From Saccharopolyspora shandongensis (lineage in GTDB: Bacteria; Actinomycetota; Actinomycetes; Mycobacteriales; Pseudonocardiaceae), in assembly GCF_900106995.1 (NCBI RefSeq), contig NZ_FNOK01000070.1, forward strand, positions 1 through 45,479: a stretch of 45,479 nt of DNA, written 5' to 3'. A model generated the notes under the pieces. That model was not told the DNA's origin and searched no databases. It saw nothing but the letters and a program-made list of their open reading frames with translations. Below, one piece after another: positions 44,974-45,479 of the stretch (position 1 is the first letter of the stretch; every line of letters begins with the position of its first letter). The position numbers and the translations under genes were made by a program.

Positions 44974-45207
44974 ATGACGAACATCCAGAACGGTATGCCC
45001 GCGCAGCAGCTTCCCAACGCGGTGTGGCGTAAGAGCCGCCACAGCGGAGCGGTGGGCAACTGCGTCGAATTGGCACCGTTGGTCGACGGCGGCATCGCCG
45101 TCAGAAACTCGCGCTACCCCGAGGGTCCAGCACTGGTCTACAGCCGGGATGAGATCGCCGCATTCCTGCACGGGGCCAAGGACGGCGAGTTCGACGACCT
45201 CGTCTGA
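44974..45207 (+). CDS. DUF397 domain protein
   Basis: A protein of 77 aa with the DUF397 signature VWRKSRHSGAVGNCVELAPL, then GGIAVRNSRYPEGPALVYSRDEIAAFLHGAKDGEFDDL. In Streptomyces, DUF397 proteins sit next to XRE/DUF5753 regulators and are thought to be toxin-like or co-regulatory partners in development (WhiJ system). The start is ATG 44974 with a G-rich leader. It follows a palindromic operator region. Confidence 0.92.
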   Translation: MTNIQNGMPAQQLPNAVWRKSRHSGAVGNCVELAPLVDGGIAVRNSRYPEGPALVYSRDEIAAFLHGAKDGEFDDLV

Positions 45208-45251
45208 CGAACCGTCCGACGCTCCGCGCGGAGCCATGGTTGAAGCCCTTG

Positions 45252-45479
45252 ATGACGAAACTCGGTGGCGCCATGAACGAGATTACCAACGGCCTGCAAG
45301 CCCTGGTAGCCCGCGATTTCCAGTTCGCGCACCCGCGCGATGCCGACGGCGGCCTGGTCGCCGTGGTGGGAATCCGGGTCCACCGCGGGGTTTTCGACAT
45401 CGTGCAGCTGTTCAGCGAGCACGAAGCCGATGCCGCGCGGATCCCCGGTGACGAGCCGGACGTGCTCTTCCCGAGCAAG
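45252..45479 (+). CDS. Uncharacterised protein, cut by the window end
   Basis: 76 codons are visible, open to the end of the window: it begins MTKLGGAMNEITNGLQALVA, continues ...RDFQFAHPRDADGG and GVFDIVQLFSEHEADAARIPG. Codon third positions are GC-rich as in real genes here, and no other frame on either strand looks better. The start may be ATG 45252 (or TTG 45249), or ATG 45273. I do not recognise the family. It follows the DUF397 gene by 44 bp and may share its transcript. Confidence 0.65.
   Translation, partial: MTKLGGAMNEITNGLQALVARDFQFAHPRDADGGLVAVVGIRVHRGVFDIVQLFSEHEADAARIPGDEPDVLFPSK

Noticed and set aside
44974..45095. Minus-strand frames across the DUF397 gene
   Set aside because: The plus-strand DUF397 signature and the upstream control region decide the strand.

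Overview
The window is high-GC DNA from an actinomycete. The gene content fits a Pseudonocardiaceae-type genome, most like Saccharopolyspora, but the genus is my inference. The supporting signs are GTG starts, many leaderless promoters of the form TANNNT-N6/7-GTG, an XRE/DUF5753 plus DUF397 pair, an FbiC-type F420 cofactor synthase, SCO4848- and SCO4847-like genes beside the sdh operon, and Ser/Thr kinases.

Layout. 1-4.9 kb: a PadR/HAAS regulatory pair, a SUKH (SMI1/KNR4) protein, a conserved acidic hypothetical protein, an ECF-like sigma factor and an IclR regulator. 5-15.8 kb: a nucleoside uptake and salvage region. It holds add, a coiled-coil gene and deoA, and a tightly overlapping leftward set of BMP lipoprotein, ATPase, two permeases and cdd. 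Deoxy- and ribonucleosides would be imported, deaminated and phosphorolysed. Between cdd and deoA lies a foreign DUF3800-like gene split by a structured repeat. 16.2-19.7 kb: sdhCDAB. 19.8-21.4 kb: an SCO4848-type membrane protein and a D-Ala-D-Ala carboxypeptidase. 21.5-25.7 kb: a FAD monooxygenase/TetR operon behind a palindromic operator, a WYL regulator and a divergent alpha/beta hydrolase. 25.8-31.1 kb: a YihY-type membrane protein, trpS, a small membrane protein and fbiC. 31.3-38.3 kb: a secreted subtilase, a ferredoxin-reductase-like flavoprotein, a TetR/RibD-like divergent pair, a SnoaL-like protein, a Ser/Thr kinase and a four-helix membrane protein. 38.4-40.1 kb: a MntA/HepT toxin-antitoxin cassette set between the intact xth gene and a decayed second copy of the xth 3' end. 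40.1-45.5 kb: a two-component system, a divergent exported protein, a SAM methyltransferase, the XRE/DUF397 module with a large palindromic operator, and a gene running off the window.

The most unusual content is a dispersed non-coding repeat of about 256-259 bp, seen in four places (1-125, 9338-9596, 23643-23898, 25711-25804). It has short imperfect terminal inverted repeats and internal hairpins whose paired bases change together between copies. One copy cuts a gene so that exact removal restores the reading frame. Another sits at the exact centre of what would otherwise be a perfect 28-bp palindrome. I know of no named family that matches it, but I could not search.

All reading was done by eye. 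Family assignments rest on recognisable motifs and have not been checked by alignment.
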